This document shows, piece after piece, positions 11,086 to 20,642 of a stretch of DNA of 64,000 nucleotides. Location of the stretch: the NCBI GenBank assembly GCA_001600495.1, contig BCKE01000044.1:242329-306328 (forward strand), in the 5' to 3' direction. Each line of letters starts with the position of its first letter. Position 1 is the first letter of the stretch. This DNA comes from Pilasporangium apinafurcum. Its lineage: Eukaryota > Oomycota > Peronosporomycetes > Pythiales > Pythiaceae. The position numbers and the translations under genes are program-made. The notes beneath the pieces were generated by a model that saw only the letters and a list, made by a program, of their open reading frames with translations, was not told the DNA's origin and made no database searches.

Positions 11086-11316
11086 ACGACCCACTAAGTG
11101 GTACTTACTGTGTGAAGTTTCCTGTGCCCATTCACATTGTCGTCAATACAGTCATGGATGACTTTGAGAAACCAAAAAGTTTATCAAAGGACGTTGTTGT
11201 GTATAGCAATTGCTCTTTGCCTTAATGTAAGAAACTAACAGAAAAAAATAATTAACGAAAACACTGTAAAAACAAACGAGTTTTTGTATTCATCTGTCTT
11301 TAGCAAACGAAACTCA

Positions 11317-12360
11317 TCAAGGCAGCAAGTCACTTTGCTCTTGGTGTAATTGATCTATTGCTTTCTCAACTTGGATAATCATGCTGACAAGATTGCCGAT
11401 CATCGATGACTACCTACTTCGTAATAGCAGTAAGATGGCGCTTTTGGTTCTGCCAGCGTCGGGCAGATCTGTATACTGTAAAGTAAATTCGTGTTGCCTA
11501 GATAAATCACCACGAACTCGCTCTAGAATTGCATATTGTGTGAAAAAAATGCCGACAAGACAAGACCTGCAGCATCAGACAACTCACAGAATGTGTCTAT
11601 CTTTTGCTGCCCTAAAATATTCACCATCACGTCGATACCACCCTCACAATCGTCGAGATAAATGGAACAAATTTCCACCCTACCGCCTACTTGTTCGTCG
11701 TGTTCATCTTTCTCAGCGCCAGTGTTCACTGTTTGCACTTTATCACTGTGCACCCAGGCATCAATCTCTGGCAATGGAACCCGTTCGATCCCAAATTGAT
11801 CCATCATCAACTGTTCTAGCAGCGTTTTCTCCATGTTCTTTCTGTATTTCATCACTGGGAGGTGCTTGGCTGCCTTTATGCATCCTCCTGTCGTCATTCA
11901 GTCACATTTCTGAAGATAGAAGGCTAAGATCAGTATATGGAACCATCAGTAAACTCTCTGGATTTGAACGCAACACCATGAAGCAGTAAATCAATGTATC
12001 TGCTTCTGTATCTGGTGAAGACAAAGGACACAAAGTGTATGCAGGTCGTAATTATTTTAGTGGCTATGCATTGCATCCTATCGGTTGATATTTCCAAGTT
12101 GCATCATATCACCGCAAGACCAAACGCAAACTAACAATGGAAGTAGTAATCTATAGAACATCGAGTCGTAAAAATTGGATCGAAACTGTCAGTACGTCGC
12201 AACTATAACGCACTACACAATCCTACTTCCAGGCCATGCGAAGCTGTCAGCGAAGAGTTGTTCTGCCTGACATGTCACCAGAGGACATTCCCATTCGGCT
12301 TTTCATTCATCTGATACCGCACTTAACTGAAATTTACTGACGGCGCCTTCAGTTATAACC
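11317..12360 (-). pseudogene. Decayed protein-coding gene, family not recognised
   Basis: Protein-like stretches run along the minus strand but are broken. The best block is 11523-11897 (DQFGIERVPLPEIDAWVHSD, then GRVEICSIYLDDCEGG and ILGQQKIDTFCELSDAAG). After a -1 shift near 11525-11535 it continues as LERVRGDLSRQHEFTLQYTD and AGRTKSAILLLLRS, then meets an in-frame TAG at 11410-11412 and resumes as MIGNLVSMIIQVEKAI to a stop at 11317-11319. Upstream pieces (DLLLHGVAFKSREFTDGS near 11.95 kb, AEWECPLVTCQAEQLF near 12.27 kb) lie in other frames with stops between. No intron of normal size repairs these breaks. I do not recognise the family. The rest of 11086-12718 (annexin 3' UTR and transporter promoter) holds nothing else I can support. 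Confidence 0.55.
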
Positions 12361-12616
12361 GAAACAATTTCTGGACATGTCATTGCATTATTGTATACTT
12401 AATTAAATTAGAAACCTATATGAGATTGAGAGATTTTCTTTTTATTTTATTTTCTTTGGTTATAAGTAGTATACTTAAACAAAAAAATGTTGTAAACACA
12501 TATAGTTTATAGTCAGTGTGTATTTTTGTTCAGAGTGATGGTCTTTTCTAAAGGGTGCGATCAGTTGGGAAGGTACAAGCACGTGGGACCGTTAGACTCT
12601 GGAAGCGCAGGTGATT

Positions 12617-12623
12617 CCACTCC
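12617..12623 (+). promoter_or_regulatory. Inr-like element before transporter gene
   Basis: CCACTCC fits YCAYTYY and lies about 100 bp before the ATG at 12719. Weak, single-motif evidence. Confidence 0.25.
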
Positions 12624-12718
12624 TTCCATCCTGCAAACGAGCAAGCAGCTATATCCCCCATCTGCGTGCGTATTCGTATTCTTATTTTCTTGACGGGAAA
12701 GATAGCTAGACGAACGTA

Positions 12719-14540
12719 ATGGACGTCAAACAGAGTATCCAGCTGACCCAGGCGCTGGTGGCTGATGCATTGGGAGCGATGCCACTGCAGGATGTGCTAA
12801 AGAAGTGGCTCGTGCAGGCGATTTTTCTCTTCACGGGTGTCTTCTCCACCTGTGCGGCACAGTTTATCTTCTATCAGGGTGCTGGAGATCAAAAAGCGAT
12901 GCTGCTGCCACTTTGTAACTACCTGGGTATGATGCTCGTGGGGCTGATCCCTGTGGCCCAGGTGGCGCATTCTGCTGCTTCTACTACTATCACTACGATC
13001 GCGACAGATTCGATTAGTATTGCAGCGGATGGTGATGCGGAAAAACAGGAAAATGATGAAGAACCGGAGCGCACGAGTCTGCAAGCGGCGGGTGAGACAA
13101 GCATTGTTGAAGAGGTTTGGACAAACGACCGTGCTATGTCCGCTACCATGTACGTCCAGATCTCTAAATATTTTGCATGCTGTTAAAAGGTATCGCTGTT
13201 GCTCACACTGCTTATTATATTAGTATTTACAGCCCAGTGATGATGGTGGAATCAATGGAGCTAACTCGGCGACAGGCAGCAGAGGCGGCACCTGAAGAAA
13301 CAGCTATTAGGACTAACACGTCAACAGAGCATACAATCGATGCGGATTCGATCCCCGCAACAACAGCACCCACCCCGTGGACTTTATCCGTCTCGGTATC
13401 GCCGGTACAAGTGTGCATCATCATCTCAGTGGTGTTGGATTTTGCTGGTTGCATCTTTTCCAACATTGGTCTCTCTATGGCCGGCAGTGGGCTCTACCAA
13501 GTGGTGTACTCGTCTGTAATCTGCTGGTCAGCGTTGATGTCTCGATTCTTTCTTAAGAAAATTGTTTCACGAGTAAGAAGGATGTAGAATGAGGAGTATT
13601 TTGTCTTATTTACATGACTGATGATTGTTACTGTGCCTTTTTTCTACAGGAAGAATGGATTGGTATTGCGTTGGTGACCTTTGGCCTTGCATTCAGCGCG
13701 CTGGGCGTGTCAAGTAGTGGACGTAAGACCTTGTAGTGCGCTCTCCTATGTTATATGATCACTGAACTCACCGTTCTATGCTGTCTCTTTCAATTGCCAT
13801 TTGCAGGAAATAATTACATGGTGTTGATGGGATGCTTTAATACACTTGTGGGTGCGGGATTCTACGGAGGCAATTATGGTGTGAATTACATGCAGCAAGC
13901 ACTTGAAGTGGATCTTCCATAACTAGTAATCTCACGTTTTCTTTTTGCATTGTAGTGGCGGGCGAGTATACGCTAAATCTTCCGGAACGACCCCAACCTA
14001 AAGAACTGTGCTTGAAAATTGGAACCGCGTGCGTGGCCATCATCGCAATCTATCAACTTGTGTTTGTCCTGCCAGAGTGGCAAGAACTCGTGACGAAACC
14101 CATTGCTGAGGCAAACGGCAATACTTTTGTATGTTTAACGATGCGGATAGACACATTTGTGGTATGCTGATGATGCTAATTGGTCTTGCTTGTGTGTTTT
14201 TCTCTATTTTGTCGTGTAGCATATCCTGCTCGCTCTCGTGAGCTACACACTATCGCAACTGGCACATGGCTTGACCTATTTCATGATGCTTGGCTCCAGT
14301 GGTGCTGTTACAACAGGCATCATGCAGAGTCTGCGAGCAGTCTGTGTCTTCGCTATCAGTTCAGTACTCTACTGCAGCCAACAAGAATCCCAATGCTTTG
14401 ACACGAAGCGAGGTATGGCCACGCTCATTGTTGTCTCTGGCGTGATGTTTTATTCGTGGGCGAAAAGTCAAGCAAAAGGAACCCCAGTTAGCAGAAAGTT
14501 CAAACAAAAGATGGTCGCAGGGAAGAACTACGTCGTATAA
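12719..14540 (+). CDS. Drug/metabolite-type transporter (SLC35F6-like, DMT superfamily)
   Basis: Six exons: 12719-13149, 13233-13572, 13650-13722, 13807-13878, 13956-14128, 14220-14540; 469 aa. The acceptor of intron 1 may instead be at 13223, which also keeps the frame and adds three residues. The protein has about ten hydrophobic segments in the EamA/nucleotide-sugar-transporter pattern, including LFTGVFSTCAAQFIFYQGAG, DFAGCIFSNIGLSMAGSG with YQVVYSSVICWSALMSRFFL, and WIGIALVTFGLAFSALGV. This resembles SLC35F6-type carriers. A long hydrophilic Ser/Thr/Glu loop (residues about 85-205) separates the first two TMs from the rest. Substrate is unknown. The C-terminal tail is basic (SRKFKQKMVAGKNYVV). 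All exon joins restore the frame, so the model is good; the family subdivision is less certain. Confidence 0.75.
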
Positions 14541-14744
14541 AAGCTATACTTATCGTCCTAAAGAACAGACCAACCGAAGATTGTGCAACGGAGAAAACTG
14601 CGTTCTTCAGCGCTGTAGCTAGAACAGAAGTAGAAACAACCTGTATGATAAAATGAAAGACAGAATCCAAGAAAAAAGACAGCAGAGAACTATCCATAAA
14701 TTATCTCCTATCAGCCGCTTGCTTTCCTCCACATACATATTATG

Positions 14745-17700
14745 TCAGTCTGCAAGTAGACTCTCTGTTAGCGATTGCAATTGTTGTAATCGAGCACTGA
14801 CAGCTTGAGAGGATAAGCGGCGTGTCTGTTGCGTTGATGACTTGGTTTCTTCTGGTGAATGTTGCTCACTTGGGTGGGAAATTTCATCCAAACTCATCCG
14901 AACATCCCGACGAGGTACTTTCTTCGTCGTTGGAGCAGTCTGTGCCATTGTTTGACAAGCTACCGAATGTAGTTTAGGTTTTGGGAGCTTGAACGATACA
15001 TTTTCTGTTTGGGTGGCTACTGTCTGAGACACGATCACTGGCTGTAAGGCTAGTTTGCGCTCCTAGAAATTGTTAAATACGAGAACACACCTCAGTCACT
15101 TGTTCAATCCATTGGCTATTGCAGTCGACGAATTGCTATACGTACATATTCTCTCAGCGAATTCAATAATGTGTTTCTTTCGCGTCGTAGCTTCGCCAAA
15201 TCACCATCACTAAGAAATAGGATTCATGCATCAAAAAATGGAGCATCACACCAAGTGCGTTTAACTAATAATGCACAACTGCTTACCGCTTTCTGACTTT
15301 GTCTTCAAGCAGCTCTACTTTTCGAGACTCCTGCGCCACAAGCTGTTCGTCTTTCTTTGTGAGTTCCCGTTCAAGTTGTCTAATAAGCAAATCTTGCTTG
15401 GTTTTCTCAGCCTTTAGGACTGAATGACTAAAGCCCATATCGTCCAGTTCCTTTTGCCATATGTCGCGCTCGCGCTGAACGCATTCTTCACGCTGTGACT
15501 CGAGTTCTTCCTGATGGCGATTATAGCAAGATAAATTTCATGTACTGCTTAGGCAGGAACATGTTCAGTAGAACATACCTTTGTTCGCGTGAATTCGGAT
15601 TCTCGCATTTGCATTTGTCGTCGGAGACTTTGCAGCTGCTGCTGCGCGTCTCCGTGATTTCGTTCCATCTCTGCCAGCTTCGTCTTTAACGCATCCGTCT
15701 CTGCGTTTTGCTTTGCAAGTACTCGCTAACATACCATCATCAGGATACGCTTTCAAATTTCGAAAAACGATCGCACCATTGTCTCACCTGCAGTTCCCCA
15801 TTCTTCTCCACTAACTCGTCCACTTTCGCTTTCCATTCGCTCTGAATTCCGATCGCGCGTCGCTGCAAGTCACGGGCGTCCTCTAGTACGCGTTTTCGTA
15901 GTTGATTGCGATCTTCTCGTAAAGAAACAACGATCTCAATCAATTCTTCACGACTCAGCCCTGCAAGCTGTCGCTTCTCTTGTCGCATGTGTTTCATACT
16001 GAAGCCCTTGTTACTGCAGCTGACATTCTCTGTCGTCGTTTGCTCTTGTGCAGGTTGATGGATATACGATGCACCAAAAACCGGAGGTAACCATTCTTCC
16101 GTCATCACCACATGATGGTTTAATTGCTCATTGTTATGTTGATCTTTACTCGTATATGTGCTTGCAGGCATAAAGAATAGCAAGACTTCTCCCCATGTGA
16201 TGTTGCCGCCAAGAGTGCCGTAGATCGATTGCTTGCGTATTTCAGATTCAACGTGATCGACTAGTTTATCCAGTTTAGCCTGTCCCCCCACTGCGTCCAA
16301 CATACCTAGATCTGTACGGAGAGCATCCAATAATACTTTCGTACGAACAATACCTGCGCCATACGCATCCAATCGATGAAAAAGCGCGCGGAATGCTGTC
16401 TCTGTTATGGGTCGAAGCGTTTTCCAAGTCGCATGCAGCTTCTTCGCGCCGGAATTGTCATTTTCACTTTGTTCGTTGTGAAGACTGGCATTCATCAGAT
16501 AGTTATCTTTGTACTTCTCTTTCATTCTCTCCAGCTTATGGTTCCAAATCCGTCGTTCTGCATCCATTGCGGCCTGGCTGTTTCGAAGTCGCGCTTCTCG
16601 ATGTGCCACTAAATGTATCGCGGTTTCGAGCCGTTCCCTCAAGAACAGAAGGCGCTTTTCAAACGCCTCTAAGCGCAATACAGACTCACGAACCTGCTCC
16701 ATTTTGTTCACCATGACGCCATCACTCTAAATCACATCTCAACCACATTAATGATTATCAAAGAGAGAGAGTAAAGCTTAATGAAGCAGAGGACTTACAG
16801 CACTGAAAAATGCCACGGTTTCCGCCATGCGTCGCAGTTGGTCTCGCTCTACTGCCAATGTTCGCACCGCCTGCACCACTTTAGTGTCCGCGATCGTGCA
16901 AAGCTCTTGTGTTTGTAAGACGCGCGCACGTTCAAAGTCGCGTTGAGCTTCTACATCGATTGCTTTCTGTTTCCAGAGCTCGCATTTCTGCTCGATGCGC
17001 GATTGTACCTCTACCATCTCACGAATCTGTTGCTGGTACCGCCGATCGTGATCTGACCGCTGGAGCTCTTTCGCCTTTATCTGTACCATCAGCGCCATCA
17101 CTGTCTCCCGCCATGTAGCGAGCATTCGCACGTACATTTCCGCCGCCTTATCCACTGACACGAAGGTGAGACGGTTGTCTTTTTCGAATGTTTCAGTTAC
17201 AGTCCCCATTCTTGCCAGATCCTGCTGCAATGTCTTATCCTGAATAGAAAGAATGGATTCCAATGCCGCGACACGATGCTGCAGTAGCTGAAATTGATTA
17301 TCTTGATGGTGAGGAAGTTGGTGATGATCATTGTTGATGGGGGAACCAATGACTTGGATCTCTTTGCTCCAGTGATTGCTATTACTCAGTTTCGCTGGCT
17401 TAAGATTGATTGTCGACTGGTGGCTCTTTTCGAGTTCAATACGTGGTGATGATGGTGCTACGGAGAGAGCAGTAGACGGGTTATTGTGTGATGGTGCTGT
17501 TTTGACTGTCTTCACAGAGAGATTGGCGTGATGCGACGTTCGGTAGTCATCAGCAATGAACGGAGATGCATTTTCGGGAGCGCTGTGATGAATTGATTTA
17601 TGCTGCTGATTCTGGTGACTGTGAAGACTATCAGGTGTCAACAATCGCGGACTAGTCGTCACAGACAAAGCTTCTGGTGCTATGGTTAGCTCAGCTCTAG

Positions 17701-18522
17701 TAGCATCAGGAGACAGAGAAAGGGACGCATTGGTACTTGGATGAGATAGTAAAGCGTGCGTAGTCATTGTGGGGATATGTGGCTCTTGCGTTGGTGCAGC
17801 GATATGAAGTTGGTTTTTCCGCTGCAATTTTGCATACAACCGCTCAGCTGGAGTGATCTCTCTAGTCAGACAAACACTCAATCAATTAGCAAAATCGATC
17901 ATAGTGAGTATATTGATGCACCCAGAGCTGTCACAAGCGTACCTTTTGTCGAGAGACTGTAGTTGCGGCAGCATCGTCAGCACTTCCCGTCGATACGTGG
18001 CGCTATGAGAGATTGGGTTACCCTGTGAATCAGCCATTAGAGTTTTATGAATTAAACAGAGCCCACGTGAATACATTGTACCATTAGTTTTACCTCTAGC
18101 ACGAGTGCTTGCAATTGTGTCAGTGGTTGCAGGAAGCGCAATTCACTGAAGAGCTCAATGCGATTCATACCGACATCCAATGTTACCAAGCGGTCACAGT
18201 CACTCAGGTACTGCAATGATTCACTACAAAGCAACGCACGGGTCATCACTACTACGGTAATCCATAACATACTTGCTACTAAATAGACGCACATGTGGTT
18301 GTGACTGAGATTGAGAAACTCTAGACATGGCAGCCAGAGCGGCAGTTGCGGTGGCAACTGCTGGATCTGATTGTGACTGAGGTCCAGTCGCGACAGAAAT
18401 GGCAGTAGATCGAGATTTTCCAGCCGCTGGATAGCGTTGTGCGAGAGATTACAGCTCTGGAGCTGTGGAAACTCTCGCGCAATCTCCTCTACGAGCTCCC
18501 GCGTGAGCTGTAGCAGCGGCAT
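14745..18522 (-). CDS. Leucine-rich repeat and coiled-coil protein (LRRCC1-like)
   Basis: Nine exons on the minus strand: 18522-18293, 18223-18094, 18022-17943, 17861-16799, 16726-15788, 15725-15579, 15510-15287, 15209-15146, 15062-14745; 1,064 aa in one frame. ATG 18520-18522 gives MPLLQLTREL. Residues about 1-150 hold SDS22-type leucine-rich repeats (LQSCNLSHNAIQRLENLD, LSRLDLSHNQIQQLP, LVTLDVGMNRI) closed by an LRR cap GNPISHSATYRREVLTMLP. A disordered stretch follows, then long coiled coils to the C terminus. An EF-hand-like segment (LFHRLDAYGAGIVRTKVLLDAL) sits mid-protein. The architecture and length match LRRCC1/CLERC-type centriole or basal-body proteins of about 1,030 aa; that role is inferred from architecture only. 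Confidence 0.75.
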
Positions 18523-18587
18523 CTTTGTCGTTTGAAAAGAAAAAGATGCCCGCGCCAAAAGAAATGCAGGAATTCCTATATTTTCAG

Positions 18588-18654
18588 CCAATACAAATTA
18601 CTTATAGCTGTAATAAGACTATTGATTGGTTATATAATGTAAATATCAACCAAT
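18588..18654. promoter_or_regulatory. CCAAT boxes including an inverted pair
   Basis: CCAAT at 18588-18592, then ATTGG at 18625-18629 facing CCAAT at 18650-18654; the pair extends to a 9-bp inverted repeat (TGATTGGTT/AACCAATCA). It lies 65-130 bp upstream of the LRR/coiled-coil gene start. NF-Y type factors bind such sites; function here is inference. Confidence 0.5.
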
Positions 18655-18773
18655 CATATAACGATATTGTGATCTATGCTTCCATTTCTCCTTTGGTGTC
18701 CCCAACTCTATCTATTCATCATGCATCCATCCATACCTCCCTTTATCATGCATTTCATTGCCAATCTACCTAT

Positions 18774-20390
18774 TTATTTGCCTTTAAAAAATGATCGCGT
18801 GCCGCAGAACCACATGTCGCACTTGTAAAGCGCGTCTCGTTCGTATCGCGCGTGACATTCAGCTTCGGATGCGATCGCGATGGTCGGACACGGACGGCCA
18901 ACTTGGACACCTAATGGAAAGTTATAGGTGCTAATGCCTTCGGTCGCAAAAAGATCGAGCGCGTCGAGGCGATTCTTCACCATATGTTGCTCCCGCACGA
19001 GATCCATGCCGCGTCGACGGATGGTGTCGATTTCTTCCTTGTTCTGCGGATGCGCGACCCACCAGATCGTCGGCGACGGATCTGTTCGGTCGAAACTGAT
19101 GTAGTGCTCACCCTTGACGAACCCGAGCGCCGAGAGCAGCGGTCCCACGTCGTGGTTGACCACTAGTAGCGCGCCAGTTGCTGGGATCTCAAAGACCTTG
19201 GCGATGACGTACTGAAAGAGCAATGTCGTGGTGATACCCACGCGATAAGAGCGCAGATAGGACGCGTAAATGGCCGACTGGTTGTCCGATACATAGTATC
19301 CTGCGTGTTGATACACATCCATCACACTCGGGTGCGTCAACTGAAACTCGCCGAGCCAGTGGCGTAGAGGATACCAATTGGAGCCACGTTTGCCTGAAAG
19401 CAGGATCTTATTGATCGGATACTCATTGAAAGAAGCAGTTGTGAAGTCTGGACCTGCAGAGTGTGGCAGCCAGACCATTATAGGCAGATCACGTGGGTCC
19501 ATATCCATGGTGATGGACGCGAAATACTCGTCCATCATGTATGTGTAAGTGCCCACAAGCACATCGGTGCGGTACAAGATCTGATTGCGTAGCTCCAACG
19601 GGTTGTACTGGTCGTAATAATGCAAATCGTCGTTCCAGACGATAATGATCGTGCCAAGCCGCCGCAGTTCCTGGAAATAGGACGAGTGGTCGTGGAACAA
19701 ATAGATCGGGTACCGAAACGAGTTGAGACAGAAAAAGAGTACACTTGGCGCTTTCTTCGGGTCCTGTTTGAAAAAGAAGTCGGTCGGATCGTCTGTCACC
19801 AGATCTTCCCACCCGTGTTCACTCTTGAGACCTTCAAACATAAACAGGAACGACCGCAACACGTAGCCTTTCCAATCGGCTGTGCACCCAACGAGGAACT
19901 TGCGGCCATTGGTGCGTCGTCGTCGCTCAGCGACCCACGCGCGGAGCTCACGGTCGTTACCGCCTACACCTGCAGGAAAGAGTTTGGTATGCGGATTCTT
20001 GGCAGCATCGCTCAACGCCTGCATGTCAATATCCATCTCATGGTAAAATCCCCATTGCCCATTGCGGATGGCTCGGCTGGATCTAATTAGATAGCCATGG
20101 AACCGCAATCGCCCGATCACCTCCAGAGAAAGCAACGCAACCACGGAGACAATAAGTAGCAAAACGAGACGTTGCGTTCGACTGGATGAGCTAATAATCC
20201 GACGGAGTAACGACGTGTGCTTTGGCAGAGAGGTGGAGACGCGAGTGTTTTTGTTTGGGCAGTTGTACCACCACCGTCGCCACCACGAGCCATTGTGCTT
20301 GTGGTTTTTGTCGTCATCATCCGTTAGGGGGAGACAAAGCATGTCTTCCCCGCTACTGCGTCGTCGTGCCACGCCCAATCGCTCGTGCAT
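18774..20390 (-). CDS. Type II membrane glycosyltransferase-like protein
   Basis: Intronless, 538 aa, start ATG 20388-20390. A basic cytosolic N terminus of about 75 residues is followed by one signal anchor (LVLLLIVSVVALLSLEVIG), leaving a lumenal domain, the usual Golgi/ER glycosyltransferase topology. The lumenal part carries a Rossmann-like pattern: FLVGCTADWKGYVLRSFLFM, IIIVWNDDLHYYDQYNPLEL, DLPIMVWLPHSAGPDF, NKILLSGKRGSNWYPLR, then EIPATGALLVVNHDVGPLL and GEHYISFDR. The last two resemble the C-terminal half of CgeB/GT1-like (GT-B fold) transferases, where a Glu and loop residues contact the nucleotide sugar. Donor and acceptor cannot be told. It could be a wall-polysaccharide or glycoprotein enzyme; family assignment is moderate. 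Confidence 0.65.
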   Translation of the reverse strand: MHERLGVARRRSSGEDMLCLPLTDDDDKNHKHNGSWWRRWWYNCPNKNTRVSTSLPKHTSLLRRIISSSSRTQRLVLLLIVSVVALLSLEVIGRLRFHGYLIRSSRAIRNGQWGFYHEMDIDMQALSDAAKNPHTKLFPAGVGGNDRELRAWVAERRRRTNGRKFLVGCTADWKGYVLRSFLFMFEGLKSEHGWEDLVTDDPTDFFFKQDPKKAPSVLFFCLNSFRYPIYLFHDHSSYFQELRRLGTIIIVWNDDLHYYDQYNPLELRNQILYRTDVLVGTYTYMMDEYFASITMDMDPRDLPIMVWLPHSAGPDFTTASFNEYPINKILLSGKRGSNWYPLRHWLGEFQLTHPSVMDVYQHAGYYVSDNQSAIYASYLRSYRVGITTTLLFQYVIAKVFEIPATGALLVVNHDVGPLLSALGFVKGEHYISFDRTDPSPTIWWVAHPQNKEEIDTIRRRGMDLVREQHMVKNRLDALDLFATEGISTYNFPLGVQVGRPCPTIAIASEAECHARYERDALYKCDMWFCGTRSFFKGK

Positions 20391-20642
20391 CCACCAGCGG
20401 CAAGTGTGCCAATCGATCCGTCTGATTAGTTCAGGACACTAACTGAGCTTTTCACTTGATAAGAAAGGAGCAACTGTTGGGTTTTTTGGGGTTTTCTTGA
20501 AAATTACGGATTTTGTATTATTTTATTAAAACCCAAATACCCTTCTTGTATTTATTTACGTAAATACCGTAAATATAAATTTTGCGAGACAGCATTCCCC
20601 AAATTTGCGGGTGGGTGGGATTGAACCTGTTACGTGAGGAAG

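Noticed and set aside
10585-11094. Minus-strand frame over the annexin 3' half
   Set aside because: Shadow caused by the annexin codon bias.
11381-11989. Plus-strand frame of about 200 codons after annexin
   Set aside because: Composition is unlike protein and the opposite strand carries better protein-like sequence, though broken.
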